Source: Osedax fenrisi (taxonomy: Eukaryota; Annelida; Polychaeta; Sabellida; Siboglinidae). Taken from it: 64,000 nucleotides of DNA. Location: assembly GCA_964019155.1 (NCBI GenBank), contig OZ025245.1, positions 31,217,045 through 31,281,044 on the forward strand, written 5' to 3'. Every line of letters starts with the position of its first letter. Within the stretch, counting starts at the first letter, position 1. A program made the translations under genes and the position numbers. Under the pieces are notes generated by a model. That model searched no databases. It saw only the letters and a program-made list of their open reading frames with translations, and had not been told where the DNA came from. Positions 45,961 through 59,189 of the stretch are shown here, one piece after another.

Positions 45961-46398
45961 CAAAGATTTTGCGAAGCAAAGATATAATACTCCCTATGCA
46001 TGCAACGTAATTTAGTAATATCCCCAACCGCTGCTAGCAGTAGTATCGAAATCACTGAAATAGATTTAGGTTCGGCTCTGTTTGCATACAACAATGTTTT
46101 CATTGCTCTATTAAATTACATGCAATATAAATTAGCTTTTACTCACTAAATATATACTTATAGTATTTAAAACATACATATCATATTTGTTTGTTATATA
46201 TTAGTAATGAACACTTAGTTTTCATCATATAAATATTAATTTAAAGCATATTATTTAACATTTTAAAAGTGTATAGTTAAATACGAATTTACATTATAAA
46301 CAACACATAGTTCCTAGGTGGCACTGGGGTATTTTGTATACAAATTCGAATTACAGGATTTCGCGTAAGTGTTATATCTTTCCTTCGGAAAATCTTTG
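45961..46398. mobile_element. 7-bp-TSD MITE, copy 4
   Basis: Ends CAAAGATTTTGCGAAGCAAA and, complemented, CAAAGATTTTCCGAAGGAAA; flanks ATAATAC (45954-45960) and ATGATAC (46399-46405) match at 6 of 7 positions. Very similar to copies 1 and 2. Confidence 0.87.
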
Positions 46399-46405
46399 AT
46401 GATAC

Positions 46406-46995
46406 CGTACAAATGTAAAATAATTATACAATATGCATTATCAGTGAATTATTATTTAAATATTACATATATATGTATTATATAATAGTGTTTAACATCA
46501 TATATATTATGTAGTGATGTAAACAATTTGAATATTTAGATTAGAATATTAAAAAAGTATTCATGGGATTAAAGTAGTAGTATTAATATTTTTGTGTACG
46601 GTATTAGTATAGCAGTTATTTCATAATTGGAATTTTCAGTTTTCTATAAGCAATAAATATAGTATATTAAGTAATTATAGTATTATTTAATACTTTAAAA
46701 TATTAATAATTTATTACTATAATATTAATAAATATATGAATCATAATATCATATTATAAATATACATAAGTATGTTAAAATGGTTTTCGCCGAAGATTAC
46801 AAATAAACTACCCTGTTTGGTTAGAACGGACAAACGGCAATTTTATTTAAAACTATATTTATTAAATTACTTTTATTTCTATATTAACTAATGCTGATTG
46901 TATATTTTTCATAATGTATAACTATTATATTGTTAACAATATTTAATATGATATGGTATTATAATAATCATATAATATATATGGATACAGGAGAA
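46406..46995. other. Gene-free AT-rich stretch
   Basis: Nothing recognised beyond AT-rich text. Confidence 0.4.
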
Positions 46996-48111
46996 GCAGA
47001 CCACCGATATATTTAAGAGCCGCCCATCGATGTAAATATATGTTACGCTTTCACACGCTAAAATATTCCATATGAGTAACATACATACGTTGTTTATGTG
47101 TATTATCATATTAACACAAATATATATTATAATTATATACATATATATTATACATGTATAATAATATTAATAGTAACTGTACGGATTATGGTCAAAAGCT
47201 TCGCGATTGATGAGCAATTTGAATGCCCGCAAAATTGTTTATGTGAATTAGTGAATTTACAATAGCTTATGATTGGCCATTATAATTAGCGTATGTCTAT
47301 TTATAGACTATCATACATGCAACGGCTTATCATTAACATGTGTGTGTGTTTTATAGGCTCACTCGGGATGTAATGCAGCTAAAAAAACCTAGCAATATTA
47401 AAAATAAACCCAACAAAACCAAACCAAACAAGTGAAAATAACTAAAACTAAAAATATTAATGTTTGTACAAACAATCATACGGCGTATGATTCATACGCT
47501 ATTGTAAATTCACTAATTCGAATAAACAATTTTGCGGGCATTCAAATTGCGCATCAATCGCGAAGCTTTTGACCAGGTACCAACTGTACAATTAAATATT
47601 TTATTTTTTATTAAATTTCAATTTGTACTATTAGAAATTATAAGGTACTATAATGGATAACATATTGATGGATTATATTATACATATATAATATATTGGT
47701 TCTACTTGAAATTAAACAGACATTCTAAAACTATATCGATCTCATGTGTACGTAACATATTCGAATAATAATCGAATGATTTCTAATAGTTAAATAAATT
47801 AAAATATAATAAAAAATCAAATTTATTAACAAATATTTAATTGTACAATTACTATAACGGATAACTATAGATATATATATATATATATATATGGATTATA
47901 TTATTATACATATAATTATAAGATATATTTGTGGATTTGTTTAATATGATATAATACACAAAAGCAGTTTATGTATGTTACTCGTATGGAATATTTTAGC
48001 GTGTGAAATCAAGCGTAACATATTTACTTTAGTGACATATATTTATTAATTGGGCGGCTCTTATATATTAGTAAGACCGCCCAAATTGAACTCTTAATTA
48101 TATCGGCGGCC
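46996..48111. mobile_element. Candidate larger TIR element, CAGRCCRCCGATATA ends
   Basis: The left CAGACCACCGATATATTTAA and complemented right CAGGCCGCCGATATAATTAA are inverted repeats. Further inside, ATGTTACGCTT..TTTCACACGCTAAAATATTCC occurs inverted on both sides. It encloses the element at 47183-47581. No exact target duplication was found, so it remains a candidate. Confidence 0.5.
47183..47581. mobile_element. Shared-core palindromic MITE, copy 1, 8-bp duplication
   Basis: It begins GGATTATGGTCAAAAGCTTC and ends GAAGCTTTTGACCAGGTACC. The exact flanking duplication is AACTGTAC (47175-47182, 47582-47589). Long internal inverted arms (GAATGCCCGCAAAATTGTTT) enclose a core, on the minus strand, with TTTAGCTGCATTACATCCCG and AGTGAGCCTATAAAA. 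Confidence 0.92.
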
Positions 48112-48136
48112 TGAATATATATATATATATATATTC

Positions 48137-48505
48137 GGTACCTGGTCAAAAGCTTCGCGATTGATGCGCGATTTGAACGCCCGCAAAATTGTTTATTCGA
48201 ATTACTGAATTTACAATAGCGTATGATTGTTTGTTGAAACATTAATATTTATAGTTTTAGTTATTTTCACTTGTTTGGTTTGATTTGGTTGGGTTAATTT
48301 TAATATTGTTTAGGTTTTTTTAGCTGCATTACTGTAAATGATTACATCCCGAGTGAGCTTATAAAACACACATATATAAATATATGGTAATTATAAGCCG
48401 TTGCATGTATGATAGTCTATAAATAAACATACGCTAATTATAATGACCAATCATAAGCTATTGTAGAACCACTAATTTAATACGCGAAGCTTTTGACCAT
48501 AATCC
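48137..48505. mobile_element. Shared-core palindromic MITE, copy 2, inverted, 8-bp duplication
   Basis: It begins GGTACCTGGTCAAAAGCTTC and ends GCTTTTGACCATAATCC, i.e. the reverse orientation of copy 1. The exact duplication is ATATATTC (48129-48136, 48506-48513). The core (plus strand) runs from about 48245 to 48375 and includes TTTAGCTGCATTACTGTAAA and ATCCCGAGTGAGCTTATAAA. Confidence 0.92.
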
Positions 48506-48513
48506 ATATATTC

Positions 48514-50555
48514 AATTAATAATATTGATCAATAATTATACTTATTTCAATAGTTTCATTTTAATATAAAATGCATGTTAAAATGTATATTTTAATAAAT
48601 AAACACAAGAATATAATAATCTATTGATACTTGATAATTAAAGTTAACTTATGCTATCATAATACCAACTATATGATACATTTTCATAATTAAAATTTCA
48701 TATTTTTATTTTGAAATAAAATGTACATTAGTTCGTATAGATTCTATAATAGAGCCCGTTTTTATATCTAAGTAATTTATCTAATATATATTATAATTAT
48801 GCTTACATATTATTTAATAATAATAATTATAATATAATTATTAAAATGTGACATGTGCTTTTTAAATTATCCGAAAAATTCTTATATAAACATAATATAA
48901 AAATAAAAGACATATTTATTTTATATAATGAAGATATTATATGATATAAATAATATATAGTTATTTTTAAATATAACTAACCATATATAATATGTTCGTG
49001 ATTGATAGAAAAGGTAAAATAGTTTAAATTATCCAATATTATATTGAATATACGAATTTAATTTAATATGTATAAATATAAAAAGGTCATGACATTTGTC
49101 ATTAATTATAGAACATATATATCAGAAAATAATAAAGTTGGAGCGAAACCTTTAAAATTCAGATTGTCCACAAAATAATTATTTTATGCATACCTTAATA
49201 TTGTCAACAAAAGAGTTAGCTTATACATAATTTTTATTTGGTAGACAATATTTTTATATATATTTTATTATTCATTATTTTGAAAAAATAATTAGATATA
49301 TTCAAAGAGTATATCATAATTAATTAGTATGTAAATTTTCACCTTCATGGCTATCTTATAAAAAATGGTTACCAAATGATTATATTTTGCATTGTCCACC
49401 AACTGGTTATATTACGACTATATATATATATATATATATATAAATAGTGTATATTATAAACTCATATATATTATAAATGTTATATAATTTTATAATAAAC
49501 TTATATAAATATTATAATATAACTTTATATTGTAATAATTTATTATTTAATATAAGAATTTAAATTCTTATATAATTGTACTATAGTATTGTATATATGC
49601 AAACATTACTTATATAACAGAGTTGTACGGTTTTGTACAAAGTATTCTTCTCAAAGTAATTATCCATATGAATTTATTTAGTAAATAGATTATTACACTA
49701 TTAGTTATATGTGAACTGTACACTAAATTAGTGCATTAGCAATGCCATAAGATTTATAGTTAAATAGTTTTTTTTATAACAATCACAATTTAAGCTATAT
49801 AATTTAAAGTAAGCCATGCTATTTTAATGAAGGTGAATTCGATGAAATAGTAGATGAATATATAGAAGAAAGTGATGATGATAGAGGATTAACTGGATAC
49901 AAGTTTATAAAATGACAAATCGTATAACCAATAATATATAATATAAGAATTATAAATTCAATTTAATAGTAGAAAACTTTCAAAAAATACAACTATTTTG
50001 CAAAATATTTCACGAAGCAATATTTGTTGATTTATCCTTCAGAAAATCTCTGATATGAAGTTAAATTTTGATACTACTCAGATACTTTTCTAAATCTGAA
50101 TTGATAATACTATTATTAGTTGATTAAGGTATGCCCCAAAACTCCGACATTTTGTTTATTTTACATGTATTAGATAGGATATTGATAGGGTTATTAAAAT
50201 ACTATCTACTTTATGTTTAATGTATGAATATAGGTGAAATTTATACAAGATATTAAGGGTATATATAGCTACATCACAAAGCTCTCAAATCACCTAATAC
50301 TTTTTTATTTTATATATAAATATGTATTCAAACATTAAATTGTACTTTTTTTTATATAATTAACTATATAAATGAAATTAATAAAAAAAACAAAAACTCG
50401 AAGCTTGGAGGTTTCCTTATAAATACATTTTATATATAGCAAGACAAATTAGGTTGATTCTATTCATGTTCAGAGAGTAGATAGTTTTTGAAGTTTATAG
50501 GTAGTGATAAATAATTATTCTAAGTAAAATGCATTCAAAGTTTTCAATTATTAAT
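48514..50555. other. Gene-free AT-rich stretch
   Basis: No gene. At 49140-49420 words such as TTGTCCACAAA, TTTGGTAGACAA and TTGTCCACCAA recur, like 32620-32720. Near 49990-50055 CACGAAGCAATATTT ... TCCTTCAGAAAATCTCTG looks like a badly decayed or internally deleted end pair of the 7-bp-TSD MITE family. Confidence 0.4.
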
Positions 50556-50559
50556 TTAA

Positions 50560-51161
50560 GGGCTGGCGTTTACATGTAAAAGATAGGGAAAAATAGCTAT
50601 TTGTTAACAGGCTATCTTTTCTATTTATTTGTATATTTATTGATTTTTTTTGATAATCTAGATAATATTCATCTCTAGTTATATATAGGTACATCATAAA
50701 ATAATAAATTTATTATTAATTAAATAAAAGTTAATTATAATATTAAAATTATTAAAAAATAAATTTATTACCGATTTTTTAAATTATTTTTCAATTAATT
50801 ATATTAATTGATTATATTTACGTTAGATTTAATAACTATATAATAATAACCATATATTAGGTATATACTCAGAAAATTGTATAAAGATTCATAAAAGAGT
50901 TCAAAAGATATAGACATTTAAATAAAAAAGATCAACAAAAAAAACTTCAGAGATATTGGCATCTAAAGTTTTACTTGCATGTTTTCTAATTATAAAATCC
51001 CACCATTTTGAATAGGTGTATTATTAAACTTCGTATTTGAGGCACTTATGTTTAATTGTATATGATATATTATACATCATTATAAAGATAATGAATTAAA
51101 TTTAATATTTCAATATAAAAAAAATGTCCCTAAAAAATAAAAATGAAGTTTACACCGGCCC
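50560..51161. mobile_element. TTAA-duplicating TIR element (MITE)
   Basis: It begins GGGCTGGCGTTTACATGTAA and ends AAGTTTACACCGGCCC, flanked by TTAA on both sides (50556-50559, 51162-51165). This is a piggyBac- or Kolobok-type footprint. No ORF. Confidence 0.75.
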
Positions 51162-51175
51162 TTAATACATCAAAC

Positions 51176-51409
51176 GGGAGACGATCAAAAAAGATGAGTT
51201 GAGGGTTAAAGGTTACATTTTAAATACGAGATAATAGTTTATACATATATTTTGTATAGATATTTGTGGGTTATTTGGTTTAATTGGTTTAGTTTTGTCC
51301 TATTTGATTTTTTATAGATGCATTACATCCCAAAGTGAGCCTATAAAAATTTATTTCGCATTTAGAATTTAACTTTTGCACCTCAACTCGTCCTTTTTGA
51401 TCGTAACCC
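51176..51409. mobile_element. Shared-core palindromic MITE, GGGWKACGATC arms, 8-bp duplication
   Basis: Ends GGGAGACGATCAAAAAAGAT and, complemented, GGGTTACGATCAAAAAGGAC. The exact flanking duplication is CATCAAAC (51168-51175, 51410-51417). The core contains GATATTTGTGGGTTATTTGG and ATGCATTACATCCCAAAGTG. It lies 10 bp right of the TTAA copy that ends the preceding element. Confidence 0.9.
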
Positions 51410-51417
51410 CATCAAAC

Positions 51418-51537
51418 ACATTATTTTATATTTATTACATATGAATTCAATATTTATTATATATGAATACATATAACACATTATTTTATATTTATATATT
51501 CATATAATATGTAAATAAATGAGTTCATATATGTTAT

Positions 51538-51575
<38 letters not shown>

Positions 51576-51966
51576 ATGTATTACAAATATACTGTATAAA
51601 TAATATAAACAATATTTACTTATAAAATAAATACTTATAAAAAATATATGGTGTAGATTTGGCCAATAATGGGTTCGAACATATATTCAATTGTTTTATT
51701 AATAACCACAAACAAAAGACTTGTATAATTATTATGGTTGTTATCCAATTATACATATTAATCATTATAGTTACCTTAGCCAAACTAGTGCGAGTGTCAA
51801 TTATCAATAGTATATGTAGAAGTACACTGCTTATCTGTCAACTTATTATCTAATAGTGTATATTGTAATTGTGTTATATTTGTGTTTTATAAGTGCGTTC
51901 TCTTAATTATCTAAATTCTATATTTTCACTCTACTATATATAAATAAATTATTACATATAACCTAT

Positions 51967-52033
<67 letters not shown>

Positions 52034-52715
52034 TAATGAAAAATGTATGTAAAATAAACAATATTTATATATAAAATAAAAGTACCTATGTAAATTAACA
52101 AAATTAAATTAAATATATATATGAAATTCAGTAAATATAAGTTATGAATATAAATAAATTAATATTTTCATAAATACAATTTTTATTTTTCATATATTTT
52201 ATATAGTTGTTTCATAAAAGTTGGTTTTTATAGCAGTTCTATCTCGATTTCGTTAAATATTTATTTATTTGATAAAATATCAGCTATGCGGCATCCTCTT
52301 AATATAAAAAACTAATTAACAATCTCTATTTTATATATTTGTTATAAAACTTAATAAAATATAATTTAATTGATTTATTATTAAAACATATAATATTAAT
52401 ATTTTATACACAATTACAATTTTGATACATTAATATCCAGTATATTCATTATTAGAATAACGACATTTATTTCCATATATATATATATATATATATGAAG
52501 TTTTAACATTAATTTATATTTTCTATGGTTTAATATTTGGTATGAATTGTCTATAATGTACATTATTCCTAAAAGTTTATCATCAAGTTTTGTTATTCAT
52601 TTACATCATATTCTTTCCCCAATAATTGAGTTGTTATTGCATGTATTTAAAGTTAACATATATAATATAAATTTAATAATAGGTATATTAATAATATTAT
52701 TATTATTATAATATA

Positions 52716-52756
<41 letters not shown>

Positions 52757-53035
52757 ATACTTATATATACATATAATATTAAGTATATGTATATAGTGTA
52801 CATATATATGTGTACAAATATAATTTATATTGACATTAATTTAACCGAATAACTTATTGTATATTTTTTATTACAAAAATTAAATTATATATATAATATA
52901 TTATATATATATATAATCTAGTTTATATAGAAAAAATATCAAGTATTCAATATCTTGAATATCAAATATATTAACATTATTAGTCCCGTACTATAATGTA
53001 TTCTAAAAATATAAACTAAAATTGAATTATATATA
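51418..53035. other. Gene-free stretch, rich in TA microsatellites
   Basis: No gene seen. TA tracts occur at 51541-51571, 51971-52033 (about 60 bp uninterrupted), 52479-52497 and 52715-52751. Confidence 0.5.
51971..52033. repeat. (TA)n microsatellite, longest pure tract
   Basis: About 31 uninterrupted TA units, likely to vary in length between individuals. Confidence 0.9.
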
Positions 53036-53037
53036 TA

Positions 53038-53823
53038 CAGTAAAAGCCGATTGTATCGACAGCCACATGTATCGATATATCGGTTCTAACGACAATTTCA
53101 AATATATTTGTTGGAATTTCCATCTAATACATGTTACAGAATATCGCGTGTATCGACAATCGGCTGTATCGACAACATTTTACTATACAATTTAGAAATT
53201 TTCATCATGTGTATCGACATTATGAAAATAGTACACATCTTTACCATATATATTATAGTATGTATGATATAGAGTTGAGCATATTAATAAATTATGGACT
53301 ATAGTACATATATATATGTATATTATCAAATAAGTTATGATGATATGAAGAATTAATCTTTGTATTATTGTAGATTCACTACACTATGCACATTGTTATA
53401 TATGTATGCATATACCCCTATATACATATATATTAATATCATGTTTGATACTACGCAGTATTGTATACTCGTACGTAGATATTCGTATGCCAGCATTTGT
53501 GCCCATATATAGACTCATACGAATGTCCCTACCACGCTGGGTTAATTCCGTTACTTGTCATTGCCAACGCACGCTTCTCTGGAATGTGAGCGCGCGCGAT
53601 ATTACGTAATCGAAGTCGCTCGCATTAATAGTATTAACTTAATATACACAATTAACGATATAATAGAAATTAAGGATATATTTGATATTTGATAATACAA
53701 GTACATATTTTATTAAGTGGGCGTAATTTAAAATTAGCCACGCCTTCATCATATGTAACGACAATCGGATGTATCGACATATTTTCGGATCTCCTGGGAT
53801 GTCGATACAAGCGGCTTTTACTG
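53038..53823. mobile_element. TA-duplicating TIR element, CAGTAAAAGCCG ends
   Basis: The left CAGTAAAAGCCGATTGTATC and complemented right CAGTAAAAGCCGCTTGTATC are inverted repeats flanked by TA. Subterminal words TGTATCGACA recur. CAGT termini with a TA duplication are typical of pogo/Tigger-like Tc1/mariner elements. The interior frame at 53406-53609 has no recognisable domain. Confidence 0.82.
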
Positions 53824-53825
53824 TA

Positions 53826-56090
53826 TATAATAATCAAGTTTATATAGAAAATATATTTAGTATTAAATATGTTATTGTATAATCGAATATATTAGACTTA
53901 TAACTCCTATAGGACTTACTAATAAGTTATATTAATATTTTAAATATTATTCTATTAGGATTATTAAATTATTATACTAAGCATCGATATACTTTACTAT
54001 AATTATTATATTATGTAATTAATAAATATAATAATTATAAACATGAAATGAAACTGATAAGTTTGTAACTAACCAGTTATGTTCTATAACGGTAGATTGA
54101 TTTGGTTTATTTAAATTTCCACTAGTGTTGTAGTATCGGTAAAGAACTGATCGTTTATGATTTAATAAGATTATTAACTTTTAATAGAATGAGTTAATAT
54201 ATTTACATAATAATATATTCCACAATTTAATACTAAATCCATAAAATGATATATTAAAGTATGTAAATTTGAGTTATTATTTATATAAATGTCAATAATT
54301 GTAAATGATCCTACTATGACAGCACGAAAATATGTTGTTTATGTATTTCGATTTTCAATAAGTATGCCAAAATATCAATTTTAAATTCATATTGTGAAAA
54401 AACTATACATTTTGTAATTTTTTAATCATACGTATTATTAATTAATTAATATTAAGTATATTATAATAAATATATATTTATGTATATTATGCTTTAGATT
54501 ATAAATTGACATGTATGCAAAATAAATTATATAAGAAAAAATTATATGATATTATATTTTTCAGAATTATTAACTAAAACTAAACAATGTTTTTGTTTGT
54601 ATATTATATGACAAGTACATTATACAATTAAGTGTTTCATTTTTGACAACCAAATAAATGTTAAGGTTAATTTTGTTTACTACTTATTATTTTAACATGT
54701 ACATTTCAATATAAGTTGCTATTTCACTCTCTCTGTGAAATCGATTTTAGAACATTTATTTTGAAGAATAGTTTATTTATGTTTTGTATTTATATTGTGT
54801 AGTATAATAACTATTTCTTACTGACATGCCACCTTAGTCTACACTGAACGCATGCTATAATAGTGAATCACTACTAGTGACTATACTTATCTATATTTGT
54901 AGGTGAATACAAGTGTCTATGTGTCTACTTATACACATGCATATCACCCAATCTACCTATATCTCCCCCCCCCCACTAAACTTGTAACACACACTATTTA
55001 CATTCAAAATAATAACCTCCCTTCTTAATATCATAACATCTCCCCATGATAACCCATCTCCTAACCAGCATCCTCTATTACATGATACACTACTACTACT
55101 ACTAAGATTTGCGACAACCACTCCAAACTTACTACCCAACTCTTGACCAATGTACCTCTACTACTTCACCAGCTTCCTATCAATCAGTACCTCTCACTTG
55201 ACACACAGTTGGCAGTCATAGCTCCCCTCCTGTCTTGATCTGACTAACATCTCATATAACTATCTCCTATTCTTCATCTAACAGCATTGATCTCTCTAGC
55301 CTCTATTACTTTAAAACACTATATCACCCCAGATCAATGCTTCGCTAACTAACTATCTATCCTATAAAAACAAACTCACCCCTATAATTGACCTCAATCA
55401 TCTTCTCTTCATACTGATATTTTTAACATATCAGTAAATACTTCCACTATCTCCTTTATTTCATTGTTTATTATCTTTGTCCAACCTAACTGAACACATT
55501 AATTAGCACACCCATGAACTAGACAACACTCTTGACTAGCTGATCTCTCTCTCATCCTCTTCTCTCATTAAGGGCATACCTCAGCATGCAGGCCACAATG
55601 TATTAACATAGCAAATAATGGCTCTATTCAAAGTTAGACTTACAGCATTCAATTCAATGAATTGAGCTAGTTTTGTGTTATTATATTAAATACATTCATA
55701 TGCACAATCCTAAACCTCAACATTATTCTTGTGTATTATTCATATATATATAAATATATACATACAAAACTCTATATTTGTTAATAAGTATTTTATATAG
55801 ACATTTATATTTTTTCAATTATACATATACAAATATTTAAATATTTGAGGTATAGTATTATTTATATATTTGTTTTGTATACAATGCTAAACAAATTAGT
55901 ATGATACATATAATAGTTTTTGATTTACCTACATTTATATACATATACCTAGCGCTAATTTATTTATTCTGAGTAAACGCCATTTGAAGTTAGACAGCCT
56001 AAAAAGCGATTGATTTTATTTAAAAAATATATAAATGTATTTGAAAACAACTAATATGTTATACTTAACATATCGTTGGATCTAGTTCCA
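53826..56090. other. Gene-free stretch, part C/T-rich
   Basis: AT-rich to about 54900, then a C/T-rich zone (54960-55560) with a C11 run, which has no coherent coding frame. No gene is supported. Confidence 0.4.
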
Positions 56091-56095
56091 TGTTA

Positions 56096-56433
56096 AATTA
56101 ATCGGATAAGTTGGATTGTATAAGTCGGACTTTTCTATAAGTCGGACACATATTATAGTCATTTTTATACTGGATAAGTCGATCTTTTTATAAATTTTCA
56201 GAATGTATTACATAATATCAAATAGTGAATATTATAATTTTAGTAAGTAATATTATTGAATACAACATTTATGTTGTTGATTTTTGCATAATTCCACATT
56301 TCGGTATCCCTTTGACGCTGCACGTCGCACTATTTATTTGCATGATATTCTGAATCTCTGATAATTCAGACATTTCGATAAGTCGGACACGTTTCCCGGT
56401 CCCTTGCGAGTCCGACCTGTCGGGAGTTGACTG
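56096..56433. mobile_element. Decayed pogo-like element, right end
   Basis: The right end, complemented, reads CAGTCAACTCCCGACAGGTC and is followed by TA. AAGTCGGACAC words recur in both orientations (56110-56150 and 56360-56390), as in subterminal TIR repeats. The left terminus is not recognisable. Confidence 0.5.
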
Positions 56434-57943
56434 TATATATATATATTTACACTGAGGAGTCTATTTATATCTGCTATTAACATATATGATTCAATAAATA
56501 AATATTATTATTATATACATTTAAGTGTATAAATATAATTATATTTCAAAAAATATTTTTATATTTATTTATAATAATATAAATCATTTATTAGAATACT
56601 AGCTATTTAGAACTATTTGTATGCTATTTCTAGATTCATGGCTAACAATTTTACACATTTAAAAAACACTATAATTATTAATATTATGAAACAAAAAATA
56701 AATAATTTGTTTAAAAAATATTTGTGAATTCAACCCATTACATGCATGTTGCGATATGCCCTTAAGTCGCATAGACGTGTACCTCTTTTTTCAGATCACT
56801 TTTCTATACTCATAAGGTCATCTTAGTTTCTACAATTTATGAAGATAATAATTAAAAAATTAAAATTCACATTTTTATTTTTAATTACATCAATTATGTC
56901 AATGTTCTGAAATTTATCTAAAAATTATATTTAATAGAGATACCAAAATGCCAGCTAAATATTCATTATTAATATAAATAAGTAAATTTACATTTTCATT
57001 TTTAATATTTGTAAAAGCTCATCTCTGGAATATTGAGTTTCTGTTTACTTAATAATTTCTCTGTATACAATGCATGATTAAAGGAATAGTACAATGATTA
57101 TTACTATATAAATTGTATACAATTATATTACTATAACAAATTTATAAAAATATATTATAATAAATCAAATATAATACATTTAATGTATACTAAACTACCT
57201 AGAAATTTTCTACTATTATTTTACTTTTTATAATATATATAAATAATATATGAAATATTATATTTTAAAAGATAAATTATTATTTTAATAGGTAACCCCC
57301 TAATTTATATTTTTGTAGATAAAAGATAATATAATCGAGTAGAAAAGGGTAGTATAATTATGCATTCTGTTGATACATTATATTACAGTATCAACTAAAA
57401 GTTGTATAATTTTACATTCAGTTGATACTACATCATATGATAAAAGCATGTGTTATACAATCTTGTGATATGTATAAAGTAATTTAGAACATTTTCTTAC
57501 TGGGTTCTTTATTAAAATTATCTTTAAATAAATTAATTCTCTATTATTATATTTAAATTTCATTTTTTATAAGATATGGTATATAACCTATTTGGGTAAT
57601 TAGTAAAATAACTGGTGTAATAAAATTAATTATATTACTCAGTATTTCCACAATTTTAAACTATCAAATATATTATAATATATAATTACTTTATAATAAT
57701 AAATAAATGTATTAACCATATATATATATATGAGTAAGTGGCATTGCTCATCATTAAATATAACCAATCAAATTAAAGAATGTTCACTAAATTTATTTTA
57801 TATTCGTTACATATTATATTTTTCCTTATTATATTTATTATTTACAAATTTGATCAAATTACTCTTGTAAAGTAAACGTATTTTTCATATTTATATTAAC
57901 TTTTAAATAATGTATTCTATTTTATATTCTAGTTATTGTATTG

Positions 57944-57975
<32 letters not shown>

Positions 57976-59189
57976 ATAATATTATTTATTTATTATAATT
58001 CAATATTTTCATATATACAAATAATATATATTTATATTCCTGTATCTGTAATTTTATATTTATATTAATTTGTAAATGTATTACTTTATTATTAAAATTA
58101 ACTGATTTATTTTGATCTTGATTTCATCTATATATGTATTTATTCTGATATATTCATCCAGCTATAAAATATTATTCAATAGTGCCTATGTAATAATACA
58201 ATTTTAGTAGTATATTGATAATAACTAAATTCTATGTGATTTTTATTAGAAAATTATGCATACAATTAAATTATTAAAAGATTAATAATTTTCAAAATAT
58301 ACAACATAATTGTATGACATAAACACAAATAAATCTTATGATTTATAGTATAATTTCTGTTTGTTGATATAAAATAATTATAGTATAACTTATATTGAAA
58401 TTATAGCTAGATCTAATTATACAGAAATCCCCATCTATTTACAGGCTGTGCATATTATATCCCATTATTAGATAAGAAGACACCCCCTAATGTGATACTA
58501 GACTTTTCAATTGGAAAGGCTAATTCATGCATCTATATATAGCCCATGTTAAATCTCAATCTACTTGATATGTAGAAGTGGCTTATAATATATCTATTTA
58601 TATATTATAAATATCTAACGCTATAAATATACAATTAAATAATATAACTATAACTATATAGAAGCAATTAAACAATCCATAACTTGTTATGTATAAACTG
58701 ATCTTAATTATATTAAATTATTATATTCATTTACCTTTATCATATCACAGTATAATTAGAAAATGCACAATCATTACTTATTTTCAATGTTCCAATATCA
58801 CTCCACTTTTATACCAACATCATATCTGCCACCTGCAATCATTGATCACATGTTTTACTATTTATGTATTGATTATTCATACCTTGTTGTATTAATTAAT
58901 TCCATATATTAAGTATATTTATATATATATAAAAAAATTAATTAAATGTTATTGAATCTATATAATTATTATGCTATAATATTATTTTTAATTTAATTTC
59001 GTTTATATACAATTATAATGTATTTATAAATATTTGTTAATAACAAAATATATATACATATATATTCCATATTCAATTAAATATAGAGATTATTACATTA
59101 AAATTAATATATTTATTCAGTAAATAGTTGTATATATATATATCAATACATTAATAACAATTATTTATAAAATCCATAACAGTTAATCA
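56434..59189. other. Gene-free AT-rich stretch upstream of the BTB-Kelch gene
   Basis: No gene or clear transposon seen. A (TA)n tract lies at 57944-57970. GTTGATAC... and GTATCAACT words at 57368-57440 form a weak inverted repeat. A promoter for the downstream gene would be expected near the end, but no diagnostic element was identified. Confidence 0.4.

Noticed and set aside
47183..48505. One simple large palindrome made by inverted duplication
   Set aside because: Each copy has its own exact 8-bp target duplication, so they are two separate insertions.
54957..55139. Minus-strand frame of 60 codons with Gly/Ser/Val text
   Set aside because: It covers a C11 run and C/T-rich text and matches no domain; no splice context supports it.
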